Source: Streptomyces sp. AJS327
Lineage (GTDB): Bacteria > Actinomycetota > Actinomycetes > Streptomycetales > Streptomycetaceae
Assembly (NCBI RefSeq): GCF_013450295.1
Contig: NZ_SKBR01000007.1
Location: forward strand, 1-42,630
Direction of reading: 5' to 3'
Length of the DNA: 42,630 nucleotides
A model generated the notes under the pieces. It saw only the letters and a list, made by a program, of their open reading frames with translations, was not told where the DNA came from and searched no databases. Position 1 is the stretch's first letter, and each line of letters begins with the position of its first letter. Position numbers and translations under genes: made by a program. Positions 1 to 6,901 of the stretch are shown here, in pieces.

Positions 1-33
1 ACCGGCTGCCCGGTAGAAGCAGAGTACAGTACG
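1..33. other. attP: Right half of putative attP (phage attachment site)
   Basis: Positions 1-14 are the inverted repeat ACCGG-CTGC-CCGGT, and 21-29 (AGAGTACAG) is the exact reverse complement of 42616-42624 (CTGTACTCT). If the window ends are joined, both dyads share one centre, between bases 7 and 8, and with the outer ACG/CGT the symmetry spans about 52 bp. That is the size and form of attP for large serine integrases, and the integrase starts 20 bp downstream. That the window is cut at the att core is an inference. Confidence 0.6.
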
Positions 34-52
34 AGTCGCGAGGGAGGGAACG

Positions 53-1798
53 ATGTCAACAACCACAGTGGTTCCGGCAACGTTCGCGGGCCACCAGCTA
101 CGGGCGTTGAGCGGGATTCGCCTGTCCGTGAAGACGGACGAGACCACGTCACCAGCGCGCCAGCGTGTGGCCAACGGCAACGAAGCGGCCCGGCGCGGGG
201 CGGTCATCGTCGGGGAAGCGGAGGACCTTGACGTCTCCGCGTCCAAGACGACGCCGTTCGAGCGGCCGGAGCTGGCGGCCTGGCTGGCGCGGCCCGACGA
301 CTACGACATGATCATCTGGTGGCGCATGGACCGGGCTGTCCGGTCGATGGCTGACATGGCGGCCCTGGGCCGGTGGGCCAAGGAACACGGCAAGCTCCTG
401 GTGTTCGCGGAAGGGCCTGGCGGGGCCCCGCTGGAACTGGACATGCGGTCGTCCAGCCCGGTGGCAGAGCTGATCATGATGCTTCTGGCCTTCGCGGCTC
501 AGATGGAGGCCACCGCCATCCGAGAGCGCGTGACCGGGGCCATGGCGGCACTTCGCGCACAGGGGCGGTACGCGGGCGGCCTGGTTCCGTTCGGGTACAA
601 GAAGGTCAAGAACCCCGACGGGCCCGGCTGGAAGCTGGAGCCGGACGCGGACTCCGTGGCCGTTCTGGAGCGCATCATTCGGGACGTGCTGGACGGGAAG
701 AGCCTGACGGCCGTCTCCATGGAGCTGAACGAAGAGGAAGTCCTGGTCCCGCGTGACTACCAGGCCCAACTGGCGGGCCGGTCGACGGGCGGGAAGCGCC
801 ACGGGAGGCTCCTGGACCGGTTCCGATGGTCGGCGGGGACCCTGTCCAAGGTCCTCCGTTCCCCGGCGCTGATGGGCCACCGCATCCACAAGGGGAAGAC
901 GGTACGCGACCACGACGGGGCCCCGGTGCTGATCGGCCAGCCGGTCCTGGAGCGCCAGGAGTTCGAACTCCTTCAGGCCCGGCTGGCGTCGATGACTCCG
1001 CACCGGAACCGGACGCGCAAGGACACGAAGGCCCTTCTCCTGGGCGTGGCGAAGTGTGCCGGGTGTGGGTACAACATGTACCGCGTGCCCCGGAAGGGGT
1101 ACACCTGGGGCGACTACGTGTGCCGGGCCAACTCCCGGGGTGTGAAGTGCCCTTCCCAGGCTGGCATTCGTTCCGACTGGCTGGAGATGTGGGTGGAGGT
1201 GGAGTTCCTGAAGCTGGTGGGACCCGCCATGATGACCCGGTCCACCACGTACAAGGGGTACGACCCGACCCCCGAACTCCGGGAAGTGGAACAGGAGTTG
1301 CGGGCCCTGTACGCCGACAAGGAGAGCCGGAAGTCCCGTACGGGCCGCATGATCTGGGAGGAGGAGGTGGCCACCCTGGAGCGTCGGGCGGAGCACCTGG
1401 AGAACACGCCGATCCAGGAGGCCCGGACCATCGTGGAGGAGACAGGAGAGACGTACGCCCAGTTCTGGCGTTCCCGGGTTCCTGTGCCTCCCCGGCGGGT
1501 GGACGACCCAGAGAAGGAGATGGAGGGGCCGCCGGAGCCCCCGAAGGACTCCACCGACCTGGCGGCCATGGCCCGGTACGAGACGGAGGCCCGGCTCTGG
1601 GAGAGGTATGAGGGGGCCCGTGCGGATGCCCGCGCCGAACAGCGCCAGCTCCTCCTGGACGCGGGGGCCGTCGTCACCGTGTCGAAGGGCAAGACCGGCG
1701 GCGGGGCCGAACGGCTCCAACTGGATGAGTCCCGGCTGACGTTCACCATCGAGCGGGAGGACCCGGTCTTGGACACCGTCATGTACGACCTGGACTGA
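53..1798 (+). CDS. int: Large serine recombinase (phage integrase)
   Basis: Site-specific recombinase of the large serine family, expected to join attP and attB through a phosphoserine intermediate. The N-terminal catalytic domain shows the GIRLS motif with Ser25 as likely nucleophile, the WRMDRAVRS arginine motif near residue 95 and the long E helix (LAFAAQMEATAIRERV). A recombinase domain follows (about 180-310), then a zinc ribbon with Cys335, Cys338, Cys357 and Cys366, a charged coiled-coil stretch (about 410-465) and a C-terminal tail. Its 581 aa are typical of the family. ATG 53 has a GGAGGG ribosome site 6 nt upstream. The putative attP lies directly upstream, and its promoter appears to lie at the other window end. 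Confidence 0.96.
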   Translation: MSTTTVVPATFAGHQLRALSGIRLSVKTDETTSPARQRVANGNEAARRGAVIVGEAEDLDVSASKTTPFERPELAAWLARPDDYDMIIWWRMDRAVRSMADMAALGRWAKEHGKLLVFAEGPGGAPLELDMRSSSPVAELIMMLLAFAAQMEATAIRERVTGAMAALRAQGRYAGGLVPFGYKKVKNPDGPGWKLEPDADSVAVLERIIRDVLDGKSLTAVSMELNEEEVLVPRDYQAQLAGRSTGGKRHGRLLDRFRWSAGTLSKVLRSPALMGHRIHKGKTVRDHDGAPVLIGQPVLERQEFELLQARLASMTPHRNRTRKDTKALLLGVAKCAGCGYNMYRVPRKGYTWGDYVCRANSRGVKCPSQAGIRSDWLEMWVEVEFLKLVGPAMMTRSTTYKGYDPTPELREVEQELRALYADKESRKSRTGRMIWEEEVATLERRAEHLENTPIQEARTIVEETGETYAQFWRSRVPVPPRRVDDPEKEMEGPPEPPKDSTDLAAMARYETEARLWERYEGARADARAEQRQLLLDAGAVVTVSKGKTGGGAERLQLDESRLTFTIEREDPVLDTVMYDLD

Positions 1799-1814
1799 CC
1801 GACGCACCACCGCC

Positions 1815-1848
1815 AGAGGGTCGACTCCCGCCAAGGGGTCGGCCCTCT
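1815..1848 (+). terminator. Hairpin after int, probable terminator
   Basis: AGAGGG (1815-1820) pairs with CCCTCT (1843-1848), with further pairing inside (TCGAC with GGTCG). It lies 17 bp after the integrase stop. There is no clear T run, so termination strength is uncertain. Confidence 0.5.
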
Positions 1849-1908
1849 CCGCGTGGAGCCACGGTGTGTGAGGGATGACCGGGGAGGAGTGACGGAACGT
1901 GAGGGGGA

Positions 1909-1989
1909 GAAGCTAACTTCCTGCTTCTGCCTCCTTCTTCTCTATGCGCGCTCTAGAGAAGAAGGGATGAGAAGCAGGAAGTTTGCTTC
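1909..1989. repeat. 81-bp long-hairpin element, copy 1
   Basis: The outer arms 1909-1928 and 1970-1989 form a 20-bp stem with a single mismatch at arm position 6. A 4x4 internal loop leads to a second perfect 12-bp stem (1933-1944 with 1954-1965) and a 9-nt apical loop. Each outer arm is itself an imperfect dyad of the form GAAGCA-N7-TGCTTC. A second copy of exactly the same length lies at 25163-25243. Both sit between a terminator and a copy of the 18-bp CCGTACGG motif. Confidence 0.85.
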
Positions 1990-2065
1990 CGCCCTCCGTG
2001 CCGGGTGTCGGCCCCCCTGGCGGGGCGTCCGGCGGAGGGATCGGGCTCCAGAATCGAACTGGTGA

Positions 2066-2083
2066 CCGTACGGCCCCCACAGA
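2066..2083 (+). promoter_or_regulatory. 18-bp CCGTACGG motif, copy 1
   Basis: Exact copy of CCGTACGGCCCCCACAGA in rightward orientation, followed by AC as in copies 3, 4, 6 and 9. It lies about 150 bp before the tRNA-like array, and the rightward head/tail genes come after that. The 2086-2232 interval after it shows no convincing gene. Confidence 0.8.
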
Positions 2084-2232
2084 ACAGTAGTAGCAAGGGA
2101 AGAACGTCCCCCGCCACTCGATGCCGGAGCCCCTGGGGCGGCCGACGCGGACGACGAGCACCCTTCAACCAGGCTCCGCCTCGTGCTCCCCGGTCCTCTC
2201 CTCCCGGGTCGAAGCGCGGGGCGTTGAGCCAT

Positions 2233-2312
2233 GCCTCCGTAGCTCAGTGGTAGAGCGGCCCTGAAAGACGGGTGACGGTAACGCGCTGGTTCGAGTCCAG
2301 TCGGAGGCACCA
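2233..2312 (+). tRNA. tRNA-like gene 1, irregular anticodon arm (Phe GAA?)
   Basis: Acceptor GCCTCCG pairs with CGGAGGC, the D arm is GCTC-loop-GAGC, the T arm is GCTGG-TTCGAGT-CCAGT, and the 3' end is encoded ACCA. The anticodon arm is abnormal: only GCCC/GGGT (2258-2261 with 2270-2273) pair, leaving an 8-nt loop TGAAAGAC, and the variable region is 11 nt. Reading U33 at 2262 would give anticodon GAA (Phe), but a canonical 5-bp/7-nt arm cannot be drawn. It could be a degenerate tRNA, a frameshift-type tRNA or a tRNA mimic. Confidence 0.6.
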
Positions 2313-2368
2313 TCCGGGTAGCTCCCGGAGTGCCAGGCGCCAAGGCTGATCCCCTGAAGCGCGTGGCG

Positions 2369-2442
2369 GTGTCCGTAGTGCAGCGGTCCAGCACTCCCCG
2401 GGAGACGGGGCGACGCGGGTTCGAATCCCGTCGGGCACACCG
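2369..2442 (+). tRNA. tRNA-like gene 2, no U33 in anticodon loop
   Basis: Acceptor GTGTCCG/CGGGCAC (one G-U), D stem GTGC/GCAC, and a perfect T arm GCGGG-TTCGAAT-CCCGT. The anticodon stem is CCCC/GGGG with a 7-nt loop GGGAGAC (2400-2406), so the position of the near-universal U33 is G. The nominal anticodon would be GAG. The 3' end reads ACCG rather than CCA. The D arm resembles Glu/Gln-type tRNAs. Its function as a translating tRNA is doubtful. Confidence 0.55.
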
Positions 2443-2469
2443 GGCACGGGTCGGAGCGATGCGCACGCT

Positions 2470-2542
2470 TGCGCGGTAGCTCAGTCAGGCAGAGCGCGGA
2501 GGGAGACCTCCGGGGGCGCGGGTTCAAATCCCGTCCGCGACG
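2470..2542 (+). tRNA. tRNA-like gene 3, short anticodon loop without U33
   Basis: D arm GCTC/GAGC, 5-nt variable loop and T arm GCGGG-TTCAAAT-CCCGT are canonical. The acceptor keeps only five pairs (CGCGG with CCGCG), with the two terminal pairs mismatched. The anticodon stem CGGAG/CTCCG (2497-2501 with 2508-2512) closes a 6-nt loop GGAGAC that lacks U33 and strongly resembles the loop of gene 2. No CCA is encoded. Confidence 0.5.
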
Positions 2543-2557
2543 GCCCGTGCTGTTCAC

Positions 2558-2830
2558 CTACTCCAGGACCTCCACGTGGGCGCCCAGGTCCTCCAGGGAC
2601 GACCGGATGAACCGCGCCGCTTCGGCGGAGCGCGTGAGCCGGGACCAGTCCACAACACGGACCGTGTCCCCGGGGCCCACGGCGTCCACCAGCTCCCGCC
2701 AGCCGGGGCCTGGGTCGTCCGCGGAAATCCGGAAGTCCGAGAACACGACTTCGCACCCGGCGGCGTACAGCGTGGCGGCCTGATCATCGACCTGGGCGGA
2801 GTCCGTCCGTGCGTATCCGTACGTGGTCAT
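2558..2830 (-). CDS. Stand-alone resolvase/invertase catalytic domain, active site altered
   Basis: The 90-aa product matches only the N-terminal domain of serine resolvases: TYGYARTDSAQVDDQ, then an AAGCEVVFSD strand, GDTVRVVDWSRLTRS and a final E-type helix. The two arginines of the DRLGR-like motif are kept (SRLTR), but the position of the nucleophile (YARVS in the family) reads YARTDS, so Ser is replaced by Asp with a Ser one residue later. No DNA-binding domain follows. The ATG at 2830 has no ribosome site but TATGCT 6 nt upstream, so a leaderless transcript is likely. A TTG start at 2854 would add 8 aa. It may modulate the integrase or be a remnant. Confidence 0.7.
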   Translation of the reverse strand: MTTYGYARTDSAQVDDQAATLYAAGCEVVFSDFRISADDPGPGWRELVDAVGPGDTVRVVDWSRLTRSAEAARFIRSSLEDLGAHVEVLE

Positions 2831-2955
2831 GCGCAGAGCATACCGCGCACACAAGCTCTCAGAGGCGTGTTAGCACACCGGGCCCTAGTACCCGCCGGAG
2901 GCGTCCGGCCGGGGAAACACGGCCCCTACGCCGCGTCGCGAACGGCCCTATGAGC

Positions 2956-3032
2956 CCCCCTGTCCCGGGTCGCGCCGGGAACGGGGGATAGCCGTCTCCC
3001 CGGCTCCGGTGCCTCCTCCTGGGGCCGGGGAG
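2956..3032. repeat. Two adjacent GC-rich dyads; possible cos/packaging or terminator DNA
   Basis: Dyad A: CCCCC-tgt-CCCGG (2956-2968) mirrors CCGGG-aac-GGGGG (2975-2987). Dyad B: CTCCCCGG (2996-3003) mirrors CCGGGGAG (3025-3032). They lie in the 234-bp gap before the head/tail genes, where terminase sites often sit in actinophages. Neither has a T run. The cos role is a guess from position. Confidence 0.4.
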
Positions 3033-3064
3033 TCAGCAACTCCGCGAACACCGAAGGGAGCCGC

Positions 3065-3310
3065 ATGGACGGCTACACCGTCGCCTGGCTCTCGTGGCTG
3101 GGCCTCTTCGTAGTGGTGGAGGGGAAGGCCCTCCTGAACAAGCGCGACGGGGACACCTTGAGCGAACACGTCTGGCGATGGTTCGCCACGACCAAGACGA
3201 AGACGCGGGAGACGGAACAGCCCTCTGGCTGGGTCCGGCTCCGGCGCTTCGGCCTCCTGGCGTTCATGGGCTGGCTCACGGCCCACTTCCTGACCGGGGG
3301 ACGGTTCTAA
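3065..3310 (+). CDS. Small membrane protein, unknown function
   Basis: 81 aa. It has a hydrophobic N-terminal helix (about residues 4-20, WLSWLGLFVVV), a charged middle with KTKTRETEQ, and a second hydrophobic helix near 61-76 (FGLLAFMGWLTAHFL). ATG is preceded by GAAGGGAG. Small proteins of this kind often sit just before the terminase region in Streptomyces phages, but I do not recognise a function. Confidence 0.8.
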   Translation: MDGYTVAWLSWLGLFVVVEGKALLNKRDGDTLSEHVWRWFATTKTKTRETEQPSGWVRLRRFGLLAFMGWLTAHFLTGGRF

Positions 3311-3348
3311 GTCCCCGCCCTGGGGACCACGACCGATAGGACCGCAGC

Positions 3349-3666
3349 ATGGCGTACCAGCGCATCTCACCCACCCTTACAACGGCCCACGGCGTGGAGC
3401 CGGTTGACGGCGTCACGGACCCGGAGAACGGCAACGTGGTGACCAACCCGACCAGCCTCGTTCTGGAGCTGGAGAACGACGGGGAGGACGCCGTGAGCGT
3501 CACTTTCGTGACCTCCCTGACCGTCCAGGGCTTCGCCGTGGAGGACCTGACCGTGGAGCTGGGCCCCGGGGACCGGCGCGTGTACGGGCACTTCAGCCCG
3601 GACGTGTTCGGCCCGGACCTGGCCTTCACGGCAACAGGCCCCCTCACTGTGCGGGCCTACCGCTGA
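3349..3666 (+). CDS. Hypothetical beta-rich protein
   Basis: 105 aa, with no cysteines and no membrane segment. Alternating hydrophobic stretches (SLVLELENDGEDAVSV, VEDLTVELGPGDRRVYG, LTVRAYR) suggest a small beta sandwich. A decoration or minor structural role is possible from its position in the rightward structural block, but nothing in the sequence proves it. ATG at 3349 follows ACCGCAGC, a weak ribosome site. Confidence 0.75.
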   Translation: MAYQRISPTLTTAHGVEPVDGVTDPENGNVVTNPTSLVLELENDGEDAVSVTFVTSLTVQGFAVEDLTVELGPGDRRVYGHFSPDVFGPDLAFTATGPLTVRAYR

Positions 3667-3667
3667 A

Positions 3668-3697
3668 CCTGGGGGGCCTCTTCGAAGACACCCCCTC
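3668..3697 (+). terminator. Weak hairpin between 3349 and HNH genes
   Basis: GGGGG pairs with CCCCC across an inner CTTC/GAAG segment in the 38-nt spacer. There is no T run. Confidence 0.3.
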
Positions 3698-3719
3698 CTG
3701 ATCGTTGAAGGGGGAGGGC

Positions 3720-4031
3720 ATGGCCTGGGAGGGCAGTACCCGCCGGGCCAGCCTCCCGGCTGACTGGCCGAAGCGTAGGGCCCTGGTCCTGAAGAGGGAC
3801 GGGTACCAGTGCACGGCCACCCTGGCGGATGGCCAGCGCTGCACGGCACCGGCCACGGACGTGGACCACGCGGTGGCGCGGGACGTGCACGACGTGGATG
3901 CACTGGCGTCCCTGTGTGGCTGGTGTCACCAGCAGAAGACCGCACGCGAGGCAGCTGACGGACGGCGTAGGGCGCAAGGTCGACGGCCTTCTCGTTGGCG
4001 CCCCGAGTCCCGGCATCCGGGAGAGCTGTGA
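3720..4031 (+). CDS. HNH endonuclease
   Basis: Small HNH nuclease of 103 aa. A basic N-terminus with LKRDGYQC is followed by a second Cys (DGQRC), the DVDHAV catalytic segment, HDVDALASLCGWCHQQKT with the CxxC knuckle and trailing His, and an Arg-rich tail. ATG 3720 is chosen because GGGGGAGG lies just upstream; a TTG at 3705 would add five residues. HNH proteins beside terminase genes can assist cos cleavage and packaging, as known for several phages, or can be homing nucleases. Confidence 0.88.
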   Translation: MAWEGSTRRASLPADWPKRRALVLKRDGYQCTATLADGQRCTAPATDVDHAVARDVHDVDALASLCGWCHQQKTAREAADGRRRAQGRRPSRWRPESRHPGEL

Positions 4032-4284
4032 ACATCGCTTCTTCGTTGCAGATCGTGAAGAAGCTGATCAGTCCGGCTCTGACCTGGGTTTTTGGATCTG
4101 GTCAAGGTCAGTTTCATCAAGATCACCTGGGGGAGGTCCCCCATTTTGATCTTGGAAAGACCGAAACGTGATAGCGGCTCTGGATCGGCACGGGTTCCAG
4201 GGTCGCCAACCCTTGATCAATTAGCTAGGCGCTCACGCTAAGCAACCGCATATCGGGCCCCTGAGCCCCGCTCCGGGGGGGCCG
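4032..4284. other. Gene-free, AT-richer structured stretch before second HNH gene
   Basis: No convincing gene. Base composition is visibly more AT-rich than neighbours (for example TGATCAATTAGCTAGG near 4214-4229). A strong nested hairpin at about 4117-4156 pairs CAAGATCA with TGATCTTG around GGGGG-AGGT-CCCCC. Candidates are a packaging site or the flank of an inserted HNH cassette. Confidence 0.5.
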
Positions 4285-4869
4285 ATGCTGATCACTTGCG
4301 CCCACTGCGGTACCGAGTTCCAGCGGCGCCCACGTGGCCCGGCTGCCAAGTATTGCTCGGGGACCTGCAAGGCCAACGCGTGTACGGAGCGCGCCAAGGA
4401 GGACGGTCGGTACGACGAGTGGTACGCGAACACCCGCGCCAAGTTCGTACCGAAGCCCGCGACTCCCCGGCCGTGCAGAGTATGCGGGGATGAGTTCCTG
4501 GCCAGCCGAAACGCTGCCTACCTCTGCTCCGACGACTGCCGCAAGCGGGACGCGTACCTTCGTATCGCGCCGATCATGCACGAGCGTCGCGCCCGGATAA
4601 ACGACGCGGATTCGGAGCGCTTCGACCCCCGGGAGGTCTTCGAGCGTGACGGCTACCGCTGCTACCTCTGCGACGCGGATACCGAGCCCGACGCGGACCG
4701 GTACGCCCCGCTGAAGACGACGCTTGACCACGTGGTGCCGCTGAAGGCTGGCGGAGCCCACACCCGAGAGAACACACGCTGCGCCTGCCGACGATGCAAC
4801 ATCACCAAAGGCGCCAGACCCCTAGAGGCGGTGAAGACCAGTGCCGGGACCAATCCCGAAGCGGAGTGA
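4285..4869 (+). CDS. HNH endonuclease with zinc-binding N-terminal half
   Basis: 194 aa. Two Cys4-type clusters come first (CAHCGTEF...YCSGTC about 5-28, CRVCGDEF...LCSDDC about 64-86). An HNH domain follows: VFERDGYRCYLC, TTLDHVVPLKAGGAHTRENTRCACRRCNITKGAR. The zinc clusters probably bind DNA, as in free-standing homing nucleases. The start ATG has only a weak G-rich ribosome site. Its end overlaps the small terminase start by 29 bp. The AT-richer upstream DNA hints at acquisition. Confidence 0.88.
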   Translation: MLITCAHCGTEFQRRPRGPAAKYCSGTCKANACTERAKEDGRYDEWYANTRAKFVPKPATPRPCRVCGDEFLASRNAAYLCSDDCRKRDAYLRIAPIMHERRARINDADSERFDPREVFERDGYRCYLCDADTEPDADRYAPLKTTLDHVVPLKAGGAHTRENTRCACRRCNITKGARPLEAVKTSAGTNPEAE

Positions 4870-5272
4870 CCAGCGTCGCCGCAACAACAAGCCCGACGGC
4901 CCGGACCTGGTGAAGGCCAGCGCGGGCGCCGCACCCGATGCGCCCCCGGCGGACCCTGACTGGCACCCCATCGCCACGCGCTGGTTCGAAGCGCTGGCGG
5001 AGTCGGGCCAGTCCCAGTTCTACGAAGCCAGCGACTGGGCCACGGCCGTGTACGTCGCTGACGCCATGAGCCGGAACCTGAAGCAAGGGCGGTTCTCCGC
5101 CCAGCTCTTCCAGAGCGTGATGTCCGCGATGACGGACCTCCTGACCACGGAAGGCGCCCGGCGACGGGCCCGCGTGGAGCTGGAGCGCGAGACCGGCCCC
5201 GACCCGGCGGAAGCCGCCCGGGTGACCCTCATGGACTCCTACAGGAAGGCGGCGGGAGGTGGAGACGCTTGA
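4841..5272 (+). CDS. terS: Terminase small subunit (P27-like)
   Basis: DNA-recognition subunit of the packaging motor. 143 aa with the actinophage hallmark start MPGPIPKRSDQRRRNNK, an acidic/proline linker and helical body (WFEALAESGQSQFYEASDW, FSAQLFQSVMSAMTDLLTTEGARRRARVELER). GTG 4841 is the start that gives this conserved N-terminus. It overlaps the large subunit by 14 nt, consistent with translational coupling. Confidence 0.88.
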   Translation: MPGPIPKRSDQRRRNNKPDGPDLVKASAGAAPDAPPADPDWHPIATRWFEALAESGQSQFYEASDWATAVYVADAMSRNLKQGRFSAQLFQSVMSAMTDLLTTEGARRRARVELERETGPDPAEAARVTLMDSYRKAAGGGDA

Positions 5273-6881
5273 CCCCATCCGCACATGGCCGGACACCGTC
5301 CCGCCTCCGGAGCGAACCCTGGGCTGGGACGTCCTGGAGTGGACGGCCCGATACCTTCTCCAGCCGGACGGCCCCGACGCGGGGTCGGCCTGGCGCTTCA
5401 CGGACGAACAGGTCCGGATTGTTCTCCGCTGGTTCGAGATTGACGACCAGGGCGCGTTCACCCGTCGCCAGGGCACCGTCAGGCGCCTGAAGGGCTGGGG
5501 CAAGGACCCGTTCCTGGCCGCCCTGTGCGCGGTGGAGTTCATCGGCCCGTGCCGCTTCGGCGGCTGGCGGGAGGATGGGACTCCGTACGCCATCCCGCAC
5601 GGGGCCCCCTGGGTTCAGGTGTGCGCCGTGAGCAAGGACCAGACGCGGAACACGATGCGGTTGTTCCCCGGGCTCTTCTCCCCGGCGGCCATCGCGGAAT
5701 TCGGCATCGACCTGGGCAAGGAGATCATCCACTCCCGGGCCGGTGGCGTCATCGAGGCCGTAACGTCGTCCCCGCGCGCCCTGGAGGGCGGCCGGGCCAC
5801 GTTCGTGGTCATGAACGAGACCCATCACTGGATCTCGTCCAACGGTGGCCATGAGATGGCAATGACCATCGCTGGCAACGTGGGCAAGAGCCGTGGCGGT
5901 GGCGCCCGAACCATGGAGATCACGAACGCACCGCTTCCCGGTGAGGACTCCGTGGCGGAACAGAGCTGGCACGCCTGGAGCAAGTACGCAGAGGGCAAGA
6001 CCCGCGACTCCGGCATGTACTACGACTCCGTGGAGTCCCCGCCCGTCGACCTGGGAGACCCTGACGCGCTCCGCGCGGGCATCCTGGCGGCCCGGGGTGA
6101 CGCCACCTGGCTGGACGTGGACTGGATCATCTCCACCATCTACTCCGGCACGATGCCCCGTTCCCGCTCCCAGCGCATGTTCCTGAATCAGTTGGTGACG
6201 GCGGAGGATCAGCTCATCTCCCCGGAGGACTGGGACGCGTGCGAGACGGACGAACCGCTCCGCGCCGGAGAGACCATCACGCTGGGCTTCGACGGTGGCC
6301 GTACGGACGACGCAACGGCCCTTGTGGCGTGTCGCGTGAGTGACCGGACCTTCTACCCGCTGGCCGTCTGGGAACGCCCTGACGGGCCCGCTGGCGAAGG
6401 CTGGGAGGTGGACCGGACGGCCGTGGACGGCGTGGTTCGGAACGCCCTGGAGGTCTACGACGTCGTGGCGTTCTTCGCGGACGTCGCGCTCTGGGAGTCC
6501 TACGTGGACGCCTGGTCGGAGGACTACCGGGACCGCCTGGTGGTCAAGGCTTCCGCCCAGTCGGCCGTGGGCCGGGACATGCGTGGCGGCCTCCAGGAGC
6601 TGACGCTGGCGAACGAACGCCTGGTGTCGGCCGTGGAGGAACGGAAGGTCCAGCACCCGGGCCGACTGACCCAGCTTGGCCAGACGCTCCGGCGGCACGT
6701 GCTGAACGCCCGGCGGAGGCCCAACCGCTTCGGCCTGAGCTTCGGCAAGACGAACCGGGAGTCCGCGCACAAGATCGACGCGTACGCGGCTGCCCTCCTT
6801 TCTGACCTGGCCCGACACAAGTACGTGGAGGGCGGGAAGACGCGGAAGCCCGAACGATCCGGCTCCGTGTACTTCTTCTGA
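5259..6881 (+). CDS. terL: Terminase large subunit
   Basis: ATPase-nuclease of the DNA packaging motor, 540 aa. The Walker A variant is RRLKGWGKDP (about residues 75-84). Walker B is ATFVVMNETHHW (about 180-191), with the acidic pair read as N-E. The RNase H-like nuclease shows LGFDGGRTDDATAL (first Asp), VVAFFADVALWE (second) and HKIDAYAAALLSD (third). GTG 5259 starts inside the small subunit gene. Length and motif order fit the actinophage branch. Confidence 0.95.
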   Translation: METLDPIRTWPDTVPPPERTLGWDVLEWTARYLLQPDGPDAGSAWRFTDEQVRIVLRWFEIDDQGAFTRRQGTVRRLKGWGKDPFLAALCAVEFIGPCRFGGWREDGTPYAIPHGAPWVQVCAVSKDQTRNTMRLFPGLFSPAAIAEFGIDLGKEIIHSRAGGVIEAVTSSPRALEGGRATFVVMNETHHWISSNGGHEMAMTIAGNVGKSRGGGARTMEITNAPLPGEDSVAEQSWHAWSKYAEGKTRDSGMYYDSVESPPVDLGDPDALRAGILAARGDATWLDVDWIISTIYSGTMPRSRSQRMFLNQLVTAEDQLISPEDWDACETDEPLRAGETITLGFDGGRTDDATALVACRVSDRTFYPLAVWERPDGPAGEGWEVDRTAVDGVVRNALEVYDVVAFFADVALWESYVDAWSEDYRDRLVVKASAQSAVGRDMRGGLQELTLANERLVSAVEERKVQHPGRLTQLGQTLRRHVLNARRRPNRFGLSFGKTNRESAHKIDAYAAALLSDLARHKYVEGGKTRKPERSGSVYFF

Positions 6882-6901
6882 CGAGACCCCGGGAGGGGCG
6901 C

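Noticed and set aside
149..1834. Long leftward open frame opposite the integrase
   Set aside because: High-GC third positions on the coding strand keep the opposite frame open; the product is Pro/Arg/Gly-rich without domains.
2042..2062. CCAG-AATCGAA-CTGG, resembling a T arm of a leftward tRNA
   Set aside because: Only four stem pairs, and no matching acceptor, D or anticodon arm could be built around it.
1942..2557. Several leftward frames over the tRNA-like array
   Set aside because: Proteins with DSNPRR-like strings are the usual false translation of tRNA T arms.
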